In this document: positions 37,588 through 46,743 of the stretch, piece after piece | Layout: every line of letters starts with the position of its first letter | Numbering within the stretch: position 1 is the stretch's first letter | Assembly: GCF_013404085.1 (NCBI RefSeq) | Contig: NZ_JABFHO010000001.1 | Coordinates: forward strand, 1,871,001-1,935,000 | Direction: 5' to 3' | DNA: 64,000 bases | Origin: Winogradskyella helgolandensis | Lineage (GTDB): Bacteria; Bacteroidota; Bacteroidia; Flavobacteriales; Flavobacteriaceae | Notes under the pieces: model-generated | The model's database searches: none | What the model was told of the DNA's origin: nothing | Seen by the model: only the letters and a program-made list of their open reading frames with translations | Position numbers and translations under genes: made by a program

Positions 37588-38195
37588 TATAAGTCTTCTA
37601 GTAAAAGTAGGTATAGATTTTTGGAGCTACTTCCGTAAGATAGAAAATCTTTATCGTCAGCTGTTTTAAAATGCTTTATAGTAGTAATGTTTGTTGGTAT
37701 TTTCTTTTTGCTTTTAGCTTTAATACCTTTTAGACCTTCACCTATGGTTTCTACAAATTGACTTGTTGTAGCATAGATTATAAAATGATCTGGTAATTCT
37801 ATTAATTTCTTTTCTGCAATTTGATTGGAAGAAATTAATAATGAGCCATCATCTGAGATTAAATACTCACAAGTAGATAAAAAATAAGCACTCTCTGATA
37901 GTTTTGTGGAGCTATTAAGGTTAAAATCTTTGAATAATTCAGTTAAGCGTTGATCGATAAGAAAAACGTTATCATCATGCCAATTGTTTTCATCAAGGAT
38001 AGCATTAAAGCTTTCTTTTACTTCTTCGAAATTCTCACAATACAAAAATTTACCACCATTGCCTTTGAAGTTGATAGTAAAACGTTCATCTACAGGTAGC
38101 TTTACTTCTGGCATGTATTTGCCACGCTCATGATTTGGTATGTGTTCTTCAGTCTCTTTGGACTTTTTTCCGAAGAATTTACTAAATATGCTCAT
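37587..38195 (-). CDS. LUD domain protein
   Basis: The 202-residue protein resembles the LUD (LutB/LutC) family, with SKFFGKKSKETEEHIPNHER at the N-terminus, a core with LSESAYFLSTCEYLISDDGSLLISSNQ and the C-terminal DDKDFLSYGSSSKNLYLLLLEDL. Full Lut lactate-oxidation genes are not next to it. Its place at the head of a cdsA-psd-ACBP operon is common in flavobacteria as I recall, but the role is unknown. Confidence 0.8.
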   Translation of the reverse strand: MSIFSKFFGKKSKETEEHIPNHERGKYMPEVKLPVDERFTINFKGNGGKFLYCENFEEVKESFNAILDENNWHDDNVFLIDQRLTELFKDFNLNSSTKLSESAYFLSTCEYLISDDGSLLISSNQIAEKKLIELPDHFIIYATTSQFVETIGEGLKGIKAKSKKKIPTNITTIKHFKTADDKDFLSYGSSSKNLYLLLLEDL

Positions 38196-38241
38196 TCAAT
38201 AATTGCTATTAATCCTTATTTTGGTGTGATTCCCAAATATA

Positions 38242-38280
38242 AAAAAACTTAAATTAACATGGGGTTAATTTAAGTTTTTT
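38242..38280 (-). terminator. Terminator of rsfS-ftsH
   Basis: A perfect 17-bp stem (38242-38258 with 38264-38280) has a 5-nt loop and ends in six T on the minus strand. It separates ftsH from the lipid operon that follows. Confidence 0.9.
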
Positions 38281-38305
38281 ATATGATAGTATGGTGTGGA
38301 TGATT

Positions 38306-40282
38306 TTACTCTCCGTCTTTCTTAATATCTTCAATCGCTTCTTTTGAATCCTCTGCTATAATTACAGGAGTTTCAAAAGCGCGTTTCCCAAATATTTTTT
38401 CAAGATTATCTTTGAAAATAACTTCTTTGTCTAATAAGACTTCTGCCAATTCGGTAAGCTTGTCTTTATTCTTTTCTAATAATTTGATAGCACGTTGGTA
38501 TTGTTCTTCAATAATATCAGAAATCTCTTGATCTATAAGTTCTGCTGTCTTTTCACTGTATGGCTTAGTGAAACCATATTCTGACTGTCCTGAAGAATCA
38601 TAATACGTTAAATTACCTACTTTATCACTAAGTCCGTAAACGGTTACCATAGCTCTAGCTTGTTTAGTCACTTTTTCTAAGTCACTTAAAGCACCTGTAG
38701 ATATTTTATCGAAAATTACTTTTTCTGCAGCTCTACCACCTAATGCAGCACACATTTCGTCTAACATTTGCTCTGGGTGTACAATTAAGCGCTCTTCTGG
38801 TAAATACCAAGCAGCACCTAAAGAACGTCCTCTAGGAACTATAGTTACTTTTACTAATGGAGCCGCATGTTCTAGCATCCAACTCACTGTAGCATGACCA
38901 GCTTCGTGGAAAGCGACAGCTCTCTTTTCTGCTGGAGTTATTATTTTGTTTTTCTTTTCTAAACCTCCAATGATTCTATCAACCGCATCTAAGAAATCTT
39001 GTTTGTTTACAGATTTCTTTCCTTTTCTTGCCGCAATTAATGCTGCTTCATTACAAACATTTGCGATGTCTGCACCAGAAAAACCAGGTGTTTGTTTTGC
39101 TAAGAAATCAATATCTAAAGTTTCTTCTTTTTTAAGTGGACGTAAATGCACTTCAAAAATTTCTTTACGTTCTCTAACATCCGGAAGATCTACATAAATT
39201 TGACGGTCAAAACGACCAGCTCTCATTAATGCACTATCTAATACATCTGCACGGTTTGTTGCTGCTAACACGATAACGTTTGTGTTAGTACCAAATCCAT
39301 CCATTTCGGTTAAGAGTTGGTTTAGTGTGTTTTCGCGTTCATCGTTAGAACCAGACATGTTATTTTTTCCTCTTGCTCTACCAATAGCATCAATCTCATC
39401 AATAAAGATAATTGAAGGTGATTTTTCCTTGGCTTGCTTAAATAAATCTCTCACTCTAGAAGCACCAACACCAACAAACATTTCCACAAAATCAGATCCT
39501 GATAATGAAAAGAAAGGGACTTGTGCTTCACCAGCAACAGCTTTTGCCAACAACGTTTTACCAGTTCCTGGAGGTCCTACTAATAATGCTCCTTTAGGAA
39601 TTTTACCACCTAAGGCCGTATATTTTTCAGGGAATTTTAAGAAGTCTACAATCTCTTGGACTTCTTCTTTTGCTCCTTCTAAACCTGCAACATCTTTAAA
39701 TGATGTCTTTGTGTCTATTTTCTCATCAAAGAGTTTTGCTTTAGATTTTCCAATATTGAAAATCTGTCCACCAGCTCCTCCGCCTCCGCCACCAGACATA
39801 CGACGCATTATAAAAATCCATACTCCAATAATTAGGACAAATGGTAATAATGTTAACAAAAAGTCTCCCCAAACATTATGTTCAGTTTCATAAACTAGTT
39901 CGGTATCGAGGTTATTGGTTTTAATAACTTCATTGACTTCTTTTTCAAAATTCTGAAGATCACCAAATTCAAACTTGTAGTTCGGAACAGGAGCAACAGA
40001 TGGAAGTATAGAATTCGTTTCTGTTTTTTTATGTTTCGATTGTTCTTTAGCTTCCGCTGTTAAATAAACTCTAGCTTCTCTTTTATTTACAATTTCAATT
40101 TTTGAAACTTCTCCTTGACTTAGATAATCTAAGAATTGTGCAGGAGTTGTTTGTGTACCGGTAGAATCACCAAATCCACCAGAAAAAATCTGGATGGATA
40201 AGAATACAACAATGATTATTCCGTAAATCCAATACGGGTTTAATTTTGGTTTTTTGTTTAAATTTTTATCGTCTTTAGCCAT
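38306..40282 (-). CDS. ftsH: ATP-dependent zinc metalloprotease FtsH
   Basis: The start is placed at 40282 (MAKDDKNLNKKPKLNPYW); upstream in-frame codons overlap rsfS and are not conserved. The 658-residue membrane protease has two transmembrane segments (IYGIIIVVFLSIQIF; LLPFVLIIGVWIFIMRRM) flanking a periplasmic domain. The AAA domain has Walker A GPPGTGKTLLA, Walker B IIFIDEIDAIG and the second region of homology ATNRADVLDSALMRAGRFDR. Zinc site HEAGH with the third ligand Asp follows. It degrades misfolded membrane proteins and regulators. Confidence 0.97.
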   Translation of the reverse strand: MAKDDKNLNKKPKLNPYWIYGIIIVVFLSIQIFSGGFGDSTGTQTTPAQFLDYLSQGEVSKIEIVNKREARVYLTAEAKEQSKHKKTETNSILPSVAPVPNYKFEFGDLQNFEKEVNEVIKTNNLDTELVYETEHNVWGDFLLTLLPFVLIIGVWIFIMRRMSGGGGGGAGGQIFNIGKSKAKLFDEKIDTKTSFKDVAGLEGAKEEVQEIVDFLKFPEKYTALGGKIPKGALLVGPPGTGKTLLAKAVAGEAQVPFFSLSGSDFVEMFVGVGASRVRDLFKQAKEKSPSIIFIDEIDAIGRARGKNNMSGSNDERENTLNQLLTEMDGFGTNTNVIVLAATNRADVLDSALMRAGRFDRQIYVDLPDVRERKEIFEVHLRPLKKEETLDIDFLAKQTPGFSGADIANVCNEAALIAARKGKKSVNKQDFLDAVDRIIGGLEKKNKIITPAEKRAVAFHEAGHATVSWMLEHAAPLVKVTIVPRGRSLGAAWYLPEERLIVHPEQMLDEMCAALGGRAAEKVIFDKISTGALSDLEKVTKQARAMVTVYGLSDKVGNLTYYDSSGQSEYGFTKPYSEKTAELIDQEISDIIEEQYQRAIKLLEKNKDKLTELAEVLLDKEVIFKDNLEKIFGKRAFETPVIIAEDSKEAIEDIKKDGE

Positions 40283-40299
40283 TCGTAGCGTTTCTCGTT

Positions 40300-40671
40300 T
40301 TAGTAACTTGTTTCTATTCGGGTTATTTTTGCATCTCCCCAAAGCTCTTCAATATCGTAGTATTCTCTAATGTGTTTTTGAAACACATGTACAACAACAT
40401 TGACGTAATCCATTAAGACCCATTCGGCATTTTCAGTACCTTCAACATGCCAAGGTTTGTCTTTAAGTGTTTTGCTTACTTGTTTTTGTACGGAACCGAC
40501 GATTGCGTTTACTTGCGTGTTTGAAGACCCTTCGCAGATAATAAAATAATCACAAACAGTATTTTCTATTTCTCTTAAATCTAATATTGTTATCTCTTTT
40601 CCTTTAACATCTTCAATACCTCCAATAATTGATGTAATGAGTTGGTCTGTAGGGATTTTATCTTTCGTCAT
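40300..40671 (-). CDS. rsfS: Ribosomal silencing factor RsfS
   Basis: The 123-residue RsfS binds L14 and blocks subunit joining in starving cells. It has the family blocks EITILDLREIENTVCDYFIICEG, SSNTQVNAIVGSVQK, PWHVEGTENAEWVLMDYVNVVVHVF and FQKHIREYYDIEELWGDA. The promoter is 18 nt upstream and ftsH follows after 17 nt, giving a two-gene operon. Confidence 0.97.
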   Translation of the reverse strand: MTKDKIPTDQLITSIIGGIEDVKGKEITILDLREIENTVCDYFIICEGSSNTQVNAIVGSVQKQVSKTLKDKPWHVEGTENAEWVLMDYVNVVVHVFQKHIREYYDIEELWGDAKITRIETSY

Positions 40672-40691
40672 TAATTTGTATTAATTTTGTG

Positions 40692-40699
40692 CAAAGTTA
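40692..40699 (-). promoter_or_regulatory. -7 promoter element of rsfS-ftsH
   Basis: On the minus strand it reads TAACTTTG, a full consensus match, with an 18-20 nt leader to the rsfS ATG. Confidence 0.65.
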
Positions 40700-40765
40700 T
40701 TATTTTTTTAGTTCTTGTATGCGCTTAATGTCATAAGAAAACCATAAAATAAAATTACCTATTAA

Positions 40766-41497
40766 ATGTACATAATCAAACTTAATGCCATTGACTCTAC
40801 AAATACGTATCTCAAAGATTTGTCAACCGTATCATTGCCTAAAGATTATACGGTTGTAGTTGCTGAGTTACAGACAAAAGGTAGAGGTCAAATGGGAGCC
40901 AAATGGAACGCGGAAAGTGGTAAGAACCTTACAGCGAGTGTGTTTAAAAGACTCCCGTTTTTTAGTGTTACAGAACAGTTTTATATTAGTATGGCTGTTT
41001 CTTTGGCAGTTATTAAGGCATTAAGGACCTTTAAAATACCTCAATTACATATTAAATGGCCTAACGACATTTTGTCAGCAGACAACAAGTTGTGTGGTAT
41101 TTTAATTGAAAATGTCATAAAAAATAATAACCTGCAAGGTTCCATAATAGGATTTGGACTGAATGTTAACCAGAAATTTTTCGAGAATTTACCTCAGGCA
41201 TCGTCTATGAGTTTATTAACTGGAGTTATTTATGATAAAGACGAAGTGCTTTCAGAAATATTAAAACAATTGGAAATTCATTTTAATTTATTAGAATCGA
41301 AGAAACACTCTGAAATTAAAACGGAATACGAAAGTCTCCTTTTTAGAAAAAATAAGCCATCAACTTTTAGAACTTCTAAAGATGATAGCTTTTCTGGAAT
41401 TATCCAAGGTGTTACTGAAAACGGTCAATTACAAGTTTGGACAGAAGATGGTATTATTAAAACCTTCGACCTTAAAGAGATTAAGTTACTATATTAA
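40766..41497 (+). CDS. birA: Biotin-[acetyl-CoA-carboxylase] ligase
   Basis: The 243-residue enzyme activates biotin to biotinyl-AMP and transfers it to the carboxyl carrier protein. The biotinoyl loop is TKGRGQMGAKWNAESGKNL; IKWPNDILSADNKLCGILIEN carries the catalytic Lys. No N-terminal winged helix is present, so it is a class I ligase without repressor function. It is divergent from rsfS. Confidence 0.95.
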   Translation: MYIIKLNAIDSTNTYLKDLSTVSLPKDYTVVVAELQTKGRGQMGAKWNAESGKNLTASVFKRLPFFSVTEQFYISMAVSLAVIKALRTFKIPQLHIKWPNDILSADNKLCGILIENVIKNNNLQGSIIGFGLNVNQKFFENLPQASSMSLLTGVIYDKDEVLSEILKQLEIHFNLLESKKHSEIKTEYESLLFRKNKPSTFRTSKDDSFSGIIQGVTENGQLQVWTEDGIIKTFDLKEIKLLY

Positions 41498-41524
41498 GTT
41501 AATCTTGATTTCTTCTTGTTATGA

Positions 41525-41920
41525 CTAAACCTCTGTTTTCATATTGGTTACTAACGTCTCAATAAATTTACTGATTGGGCCTTTTATCATCATGCCCATC
41601 ATAGCGTTAAATTCGCCTTCAAAATTTAATTTAACTTCAGTTTTGTTAGGTTCAGCTTCTGTAATATCTGCAACTAATGCAAAGTCTAATTTTCCGCCGG
41701 CAGCTCCTAAAACGATCTTGCTATTTGGAACAGCTTCCTTTTTCTTTAATACAATTTCCGGCATTCCTTTTAACGCGAATAGAAACTTGTCGTTATCTAA
41801 AACTTCAAATTTACTAATGTTTTCAGGCATTAAGCTTTCAAAATTTTTAACATCAGAAAGAAAGTTGAATGTTTCTTCTGCAGATTTATCTAAAGTTACT
41901 TTTGGTGATTCTAATTTCAT
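41525..41920 (-). CDS. SRPBCC superfamily protein
   Basis: The 131-residue protein has the Bet v1/START-like helix-grip pattern: SAEETFNFLSDVKNFESLMP near the N-terminus, a central beta sheet (KFEVLDNDKFLFAL, SKIVLGAAGGKLDFALVADI) and a long C-terminal helix (MIKGPISKFIETLVTNMKTEV). Such proteins bind hydrophobic ligands; the ligand here is unknown. It lies upstream-to-downstream between pyrE and birA. It is conserved in flavobacteria next to pyrE as far as I recall. Confidence 0.8.
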   Translation of the reverse strand: MKLESPKVTLDKSAEETFNFLSDVKNFESLMPENISKFEVLDNDKFLFALKGMPEIVLKKKEAVPNSKIVLGAAGGKLDFALVADITEAEPNKTEVKLNFEGEFNAMMGMMIKGPISKFIETLVTNMKTEV

Positions 41921-42029
41921 GTTTTTATCGTTAAGTTGTTTGTTGTAGAGGTGTTAAGTTGTAGTGTTTCGATAAATTTTTAAATACCGACTTTAAGTCT
42001 ATGCAACTAAACGTCTCCGCATCATTATA

Positions 42030-42674
42030 TCAATTAGCGTTCCATTCACTAGGATTGGCGTTCCATTGTGCTAAAATGTCTTGTTGGTCTTTAGTTATAT
42101 AAAAGGTGTCTACAGCTTGTTCTAGCAAGTTTTCATAATTGCCAAGCGTGTGTAATTCAACATCGGCATCTTTAAAATTCTTAGACGCTATCTCAAATCC
42201 GTAAGAGAATATGGCAACCATACCTTTTACATGCACTTCAGCCTCTTTTAAAGCTTTTACGGCATTAAGACTGCTCATTCCTGTACTGATTAAATCTTCT
42301 ACAACAACTACAGTTTGTCCTTTTTCAATATACCCTTCAATTTGGTTTTGGCGACCATGTTTTTTCGCTTCTGGTCTTACATAAACAAATGGTAGATTTA
42401 AATATTCTGCTACTAATGCACCAATACCAATAGCTCCTGTTGCAACTCCTGCAATTACATCTGGTTTACCATAAAGCTCTTCTATATTTTTTGCAATGGT
42501 TGCTCTAATATAGTTTCTAATTGGTGGAAACGATAGTACAATTCTGTTGTCGCAATAAATTGGTGATTTCCAGCCAGAAGCCCAAGTAAAAGGATCGTTG
42601 GGTTGTAATTTTATAGCATTAATTTGCAATAAAACTTCGGCTGTTTTTTTGGCGGTATCTTTGTTAAAAATCAT
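42030..42674 (-). CDS. pyrE: Orotate phosphoribosyltransferase
   Basis: The start is placed at 42674 (MIFNKDTAKKTAEVLLQI), because the eight residues upstream from an ATG at 42698 would run through the -7 element. The 214-residue enzyme converts orotate and PRPP to OMP. Marks are WKSPIYCDNR, the flexible loop RPEAKKHGRQNQIEG and the PRPP motif TVVVVEDLISTGMSSL. It lies 109 nt upstream of the SRPBCC gene on the minus strand. Confidence 0.96.
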   Translation of the reverse strand: MIFNKDTAKKTAEVLLQINAIKLQPNDPFTWASGWKSPIYCDNRIVLSFPPIRNYIRATIAKNIEELYGKPDVIAGVATGAIGIGALVAEYLNLPFVYVRPEAKKHGRQNQIEGYIEKGQTVVVVEDLISTGMSSLNAVKALKEAEVHVKGMVAIFSYGFEIASKNFKDADVELHTLGNYENLLEQAVDTFYITKDQQDILAQWNANPSEWNAN

Positions 42675-42678
42675 GTTA

Positions 42679-42686
42679 CAAAAATA
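42679..42686 (-). promoter_or_regulatory. -7 promoter element of pyrE (possible leaderless start)
   Basis: On the minus strand TATTTTTG is followed by TAAC and then the pyrE ATG, the same 4-nt spacing seen for rarA and rlmB. Confidence 0.6.
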
Positions 42687-42795
42687 ATGATTTTTCAAGG
42701 TTAGAAAATTTTAATCGAAAATAAATTTCATTTCAAATAGTTTCTCGTAAAAAATAATATTTTTACAAAAGGAAAGTTGAAAACATACCTAAACG

Positions 42796-43377
42796 ATGTA
42801 CACAATATACGTAGGTGATAAACCTATCATTTTAACTACTGAAACTAAAAAAGAAACTGATTTTAAATCTTTTCTTTTGAAGTCTGTAAATATTGGTAAG
42901 GTTATAAAGACCTTAAATAACACAGATTTAAAAGCTGTACACTTAATTCATAAGAATGAAGATAAGCTGCTGAGCAAGTTTTTAAAGCTTTTACCTAATG
43001 TAGTTGCAGGTGGTGGAAAAGCTTATAATTCTAAAAACGAAATTCTTTTTATTTACAGAAATGATAAATGGGATTTACCTAAAGGAAAAGCAGAACGTAA
43101 AGAAACAATAGAAGAAACTGCTATACGGGAAGTAGAAGAAGAGACAGGAGTTGAATATTTAAAAATAACCAAACCACTACCAACAACTTATCATATTTTT
43201 AAGCGGAACGGCAAACATAGAATTAAAATTACGTATTGGTTTGAAATGAAAACCGATTTTGAGGGTGAATTATTTCCACAAGAAAATGAAGGTATTACTA
43301 AAGTAGAATGGTTAGATGCAGCAGCGTCTCAAAAAGCTTTAGATAATAGTTATGCTAATATTAGAATATTGGTTTAA
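42796..43377 (+). CDS. Nudix hydrolase
   Basis: The 193-residue protein carries a full Nudix box at about residues 97-119 (G-5x-E-7x-REVEEETG, read from GKAERKETIEETAIREVEEETG in two pieces). An N-terminal region of about 70 residues (IYVGDKPIILTTE) is typical of a flavobacterial subfamily. It hydrolyses a nucleoside-diphosphate-linked compound; the substrate is not predictable. Its stop overlaps the convergent amidohydrolase stop by 4 nt. Confidence 0.92.
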   Translation: MYTIYVGDKPIILTTETKKETDFKSFLLKSVNIGKVIKTLNNTDLKAVHLIHKNEDKLLSKFLKLLPNVVAGGGKAYNSKNEILFIYRNDKWDLPKGKAERKETIEETAIREVEEETGVEYLKITKPLPTTYHIFKRNGKHRIKITYWFEMKTDFEGELFPQENEGITKVEWLDAAASQKALDNSYANIRILV

Positions 43378-44072
43378 AGTGTCTTAGGGTGGAAGAGAAT
43401 ACTTTCAATTGCTTTCAACAAGTCTTGTTTGAGGTTTAAAGCCATAACATTATTGTGACTGTATTTTTGATTAACCTCAATCTCAATACCTAAATAATTT
43501 GTTGGAAATTGCTTTCTTAAAAAAGAGGTGAATCCATCCGATTTTCCAAGATATGGGTAATTAAATCGCACGTTTAAATTTGGGTTTTGTTCTAGGAGTC
43601 TTATTTTAAGTTGTTTGCAAAATTCTTTTTCCTTTTTATTGCGGGAATCATAAAGTAATCCAATGTCAGCTTTACGTTCTTCATTATTTAGGTTTTGAAT
43701 AAAACTATGAATGGATAAATGCAGTACTTGCTGTTCGATTTTAATGAATTCTGCTATTTTATATTCAATTTCAGTTCTATAAGGAAAATAATAGATTTTA
43801 AGTATTTCCGATTTCTCATGTTTACTTAAGCCGTTACTAAACTCTGAAAAAAGTTGCTTGCTAAATAGTGAACGATTCAACTCTACCAACAAACGACTCG
43901 TCGTACTAAAATATGATGCATCAGACAACGGTTCTAAATGTTGAAATAGATGTAACACTCCCAAATCATAACCACGATGAGATTCTAAAACTGTTTTATT
44001 AGTGTTGAAGTGCTTTTTGTAAGTCTCAGGAATTTCATTTCCACCATGCTCACATGTTAAAATCAACTTCAT
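43374..44072 (-). CDS. N-formylglutamate amidohydrolase-like protein
   Basis: The 232-residue protein matches the FGase (COG3741-like) family: LTCEHGGNEIPETY at the N-terminus with likely metal/catalytic His and Glu, SHRGYDLGVLHLF, RLLVELNRSLFS and the HLSIHSFIQ strand. The family hydrolyses N-formyl-glutamate or related amides. The start overlaps the GCS2-gene stop by 4 nt (ATGA), so it is co-translated with the ligases. In this place it may trim or deprotect the product of the two upstream ligases, rather than act in histidine breakdown, since no hut genes are seen. Confidence 0.85.
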   Translation of the reverse strand: MKLILTCEHGGNEIPETYKKHFNTNKTVLESHRGYDLGVLHLFQHLEPLSDASYFSTTSRLLVELNRSLFSKQLFSEFSNGLSKHEKSEILKIYYFPYRTEIEYKIAEFIKIEQQVLHLSIHSFIQNLNNEERKADIGLLYDSRNKKEKEFCKQLKIRLLEQNPNLNVRFNYPYLGKSDGFTSFLRKQFPTNYLGIEIEVNQKYSHNNVMALNLKQDLLKAIESILFHPKTL

Positions 44073-45295
44073 GATTGAAACAAGTCGTTAGTTTTTAAAC
44101 AATTCTGCATATTTCGATATACTGAAATAATGTGTCCTTCAGACGTGTCATTTCCTATAGCTTTTAATAGTCTTGTTGCTAACGTGCCTTCTTCTAAAAT
44201 GAACTCTATAGCATCATGATGTGATTTGTGTAATTTTGGTTTTACGATTTTATACAAGTGTTTCCAAACGTCGTTTACGGTTGAAGGTGATTTTATTCTG
44301 AATAATTTTAAGTATTCCTTATTTTCAATTTTAGAGTTTTCTGCATATTTTATAGCATCATTTAGAAGGGGAAATAAATCTTCTTTTATCCACGATTTTT
44401 GAGCTTTTAAAGAACATAGTTTTTTACTAACCAAAACTTTTAAAACTTCGATTACAAAAGCGCAAATAGCAATATCTGCCTTAGGACATTCTTGAATATC
44501 CATTAAACGAATTTCAATGGCATTTCTATCAAAACGCGCAATGGCTCCACGAGAGTTTAAAAAGTGTTGGTCTAGAATATTGTTTTTATCATAAGGTTTA
44601 ATCGCTTTTTTTATAGGTTCAAAAATCGTTGCATGATAATCTAATTTTGAAAACACACGCTCAGGAATTACTAAACCTGTCAACTCCGGAATTTCCTTTT
44701 GATTTGTTTTATAAAATTCTAATCGTGTATCCTTAAAACCAGTAATGTTGCCTTCTAATATTGGCGAACTTGCACAAAGCCCTGGTAATAATGGTAAGAT
44801 GATTCTAATGGCTGCGTGTAGTTTTTCAAATTCTTTATCGTCATAAAATGGTAAATTAATATGTGTGCTTTGTACATTACTCCAACCGTGGCCTTTGCAA
44901 TTAAAAATAGTATTGTAAAGCGCGTAAACTTCACTGTAACTATGTTTCCAGAGTTGTGTATCTGTATCTGGATTCATTAATGGATGTGAGGCAGAACCTA
45001 AAAGTTGTAAGTTCAACGGTTGTAAAAGCGCATCGATTTCTAGAATGTTTTTGTGGAATTTCTCCGATAAGTCATCTGTGCTTTTGGTGGGGCCGTTTGT
45101 TTTTAGTTCAATAACATGAGCTACTAATTCGTTACTCCATGCAATATTTCCATTTTCGATATCTGCTTTTAGTTCTCCTGCTTTTAGGGTTAAGAGTTCA
45201 TCAACTTGTGGTGCAACTTTAAAATTGTCATTTTTAACAAGCATATATTCGAGTTCAATGCCGTAAACATCGAATAGGTGAAAAGGTTTCCTCAT
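44069..45295 (-). CDS. Carboxylate-amine ligase of the glutamate-cysteine ligase 2 (GCS2) family
   Basis: The 408-residue protein has the GCS2 N-terminal motif FDVYGIELEYMLVK, the NGNIAWSNELVAHVIELK-type segment, a GHGWSNVQSTHINLPF strand and GAIARFDRNAIEIRLMDIQECP, where substrate and Mg-ATP ligands are expected. These enzymes join the gamma-carboxylate of glutamate (or a similar acid) to an amine. It lies 2 nt after the ATP-grasp gene and overlaps the amidohydrolase gene. The true substrate pair is unknown; a simple glutathione pathway is possible but no GshB-type partner of the usual kind is present. Confidence 0.85.
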   Translation of the reverse strand: MRKPFHLFDVYGIELEYMLVKNDNFKVAPQVDELLTLKAGELKADIENGNIAWSNELVAHVIELKTNGPTKSTDDLSEKFHKNILEIDALLQPLNLQLLGSASHPLMNPDTDTQLWKHSYSEVYALYNTIFNCKGHGWSNVQSTHINLPFYDDKEFEKLHAAIRIILPLLPGLCASSPILEGNITGFKDTRLEFYKTNQKEIPELTGLVIPERVFSKLDYHATIFEPIKKAIKPYDKNNILDQHFLNSRGAIARFDRNAIEIRLMDIQECPKADIAICAFVIEVLKVLVSKKLCSLKAQKSWIKEDLFPLLNDAIKYAENSKIENKEYLKLFRIKSPSTVNDVWKHLYKIVKPKLHKSHHDAIEFILEEGTLATRLLKAIGNDTSEGHIISVYRNMQNCLKTNDLFQS

Positions 45296-45297
45296 AA

Positions 45298-46743
45298 TTA
45301 ATCTAATCGTTTTTTTAACGCTGTGAGAATTTCGGTATAAACCGAATCTCCGTAATAGGCATCTTCTACACCAAAATCGATATTTGGATTATCGTTGATT
45401 TCTATAACCATTAATTTATCATCTATTACTTTTATATCAATACCGTAAAGACCTAATCCCATAAGTTTTGCAGATTTTAATGCCATATCAATGACGTTTT
45501 TTGGCACCTCTTCAATAGGTAAACAATCTGCATTGCCATCTTGTTCATTTTTGTCTGTTGCATTCCAATTATAAATTTGCCAATGCCCTTTTGCCATGTA
45601 ATATTTGCAAGCATAAAAAGGTTTGTTGTCAATAATACCAATACGCCAATCGTAGTCTGAAGGGCAAAATTCTTGAGCAATGATTAAATCGGATTCCTTT
45701 AGCATTTCAGTAACTAATGCATTAAATTCTTCTTTGTTTTTTGCTTTCTTCACTCCGAATGAAAATGTAGAATCTGGTGCCTTTAGTACACAGGGTAAGC
45801 CCGTTTGTTCTAAAACAGAATTACGGTTATTGCTGTGTACAATAATTGTTTTTGGAGTGCTAATGTTAGCGTTGTTCATCGCTTCTGCCATGTAAACTTT
45901 GTTACAACATTTTAAGATCGCATCCGGATAATCAATAATAGCAAGGCCTTCTTGTTGTGCTTTTCTTGCAAAAGTGTAAGCTTCATTATTCACTTCTGTA
46001 CTTTGTCTCAAAAAAAGTGCATCAAAAGAAGAAAGTCGTGATAAATCTTTAGGTTCAATAATCTCGGCATAGATATTCATCTTCTCTGCGATTTCTATAA
46101 ACTTTTTTAAGGCTTTAGGATTGCTTGGAGGTGCAGGATCATTTGGATTTACTAATATGGCTAAGTCAAAGTCGTAATTAGCAATTTTTGCAGTATCATA
46201 ACGTTTTTTTGCGAAATATTGATTCGCAAATTCTTGAACACTTAATATATGCTCCGCAGGAATTTCGGCTTCTGAAATAGCCTTAACACTTTGGATATTC
46301 CACTTGGTTGTATGGCTAAAGTTCACACGTAAAAATGGGACTTGAAAATGCTTGTAAAAAAGCGCACTTAAAGCCTTGTATTTATGAGCTACGTTTTGTC
46401 CAAAGTAAATGCTTAAAGTAAAATTTTGCGACTTTATATTTTTTAAACTTTGCTGAAGGACATCATCAAACTCGTCCGAAACAATTCTAACGAGTTTTAA
46501 AGCTTTTAAATCCACAATGTTTTTTGTAGTTGGAATTGGTAGATGTCCTCTGGCTTCAGCCAAAAGTGATACGTAATAGCCTTTAGATTGGTACGAGTAA
46601 TTCTTACACAAATTAAAAATTCGTGCTTTCTTTAATAAAGAATACTTAGGGTTGGTTAGATAATCTTGAGAGGAAATTACTGTAATATTATCAATTGAAA
46701 AGTTCCATTTTTCAGGTTGATTTACAACAATGTATTTATTCAT
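45298..46743 (-). CDS. RimK-like ATP-grasp ligase with RLAN N-terminal domain
   Basis: The 481-residue protein has an N-terminal RLAN-type domain (residues about 1-160; LLAEARGHLPIPTTKNIVDL) and a C-terminal RimK-like ATP-grasp domain (about 200-480). ATP-grasp features are GLPCVLKAPDSTFSFGVKK (the nucleotide-binding lysines and loop), LIIAQEFCPSDYDWRIGI and VIEINDNPNIDFGVED (Mg ligands Glu and Asn). RimK-like enzymes form peptide or amide bonds on small molecules or protein tails. It is the first gene of the three-gene ligase operon. Confidence 0.9.
   Translation of the reverse strand: MNKYIVVNQPEKWNFSIDNITVISSQDYLTNPKYSLLKKARIFNLCKNYSYQSKGYYVSLLAEARGHLPIPTTKNIVDLKALKLVRIVSDEFDDVLQQSLKNIKSQNFTLSIYFGQNVAHKYKALSALFYKHFQVPFLRVNFSHTTKWNIQSVKAISEAEIPAEHILSVQEFANQYFAKKRYDTAKIANYDFDLAILVNPNDPAPPSNPKALKKFIEIAEKMNIYAEIIEPKDLSRLSSFDALFLRQSTEVNNEAYTFARKAQQEGLAIIDYPDAILKCCNKVYMAEAMNNANISTPKTIIVHSNNRNSVLEQTGLPCVLKAPDSTFSFGVKKAKNKEEFNALVTEMLKESDLIIAQEFCPSDYDWRIGIIDNKPFYACKYYMAKGHWQIYNWNATDKNEQDGNADCLPIEEVPKNVIDMALKSAKLMGLGLYGIDIKVIDDKLMVIEINDNPNIDFGVEDAYYGDSVYTEILTALKKRLD

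Noticed and set aside
39282-39893. Long plus-strand frame opposite ftsH
   Set aside because: It lies wholly within the well-supported ftsH gene on the other strand and its translation shows no conserved pattern; it is a mirror of the AAA-domain codons.
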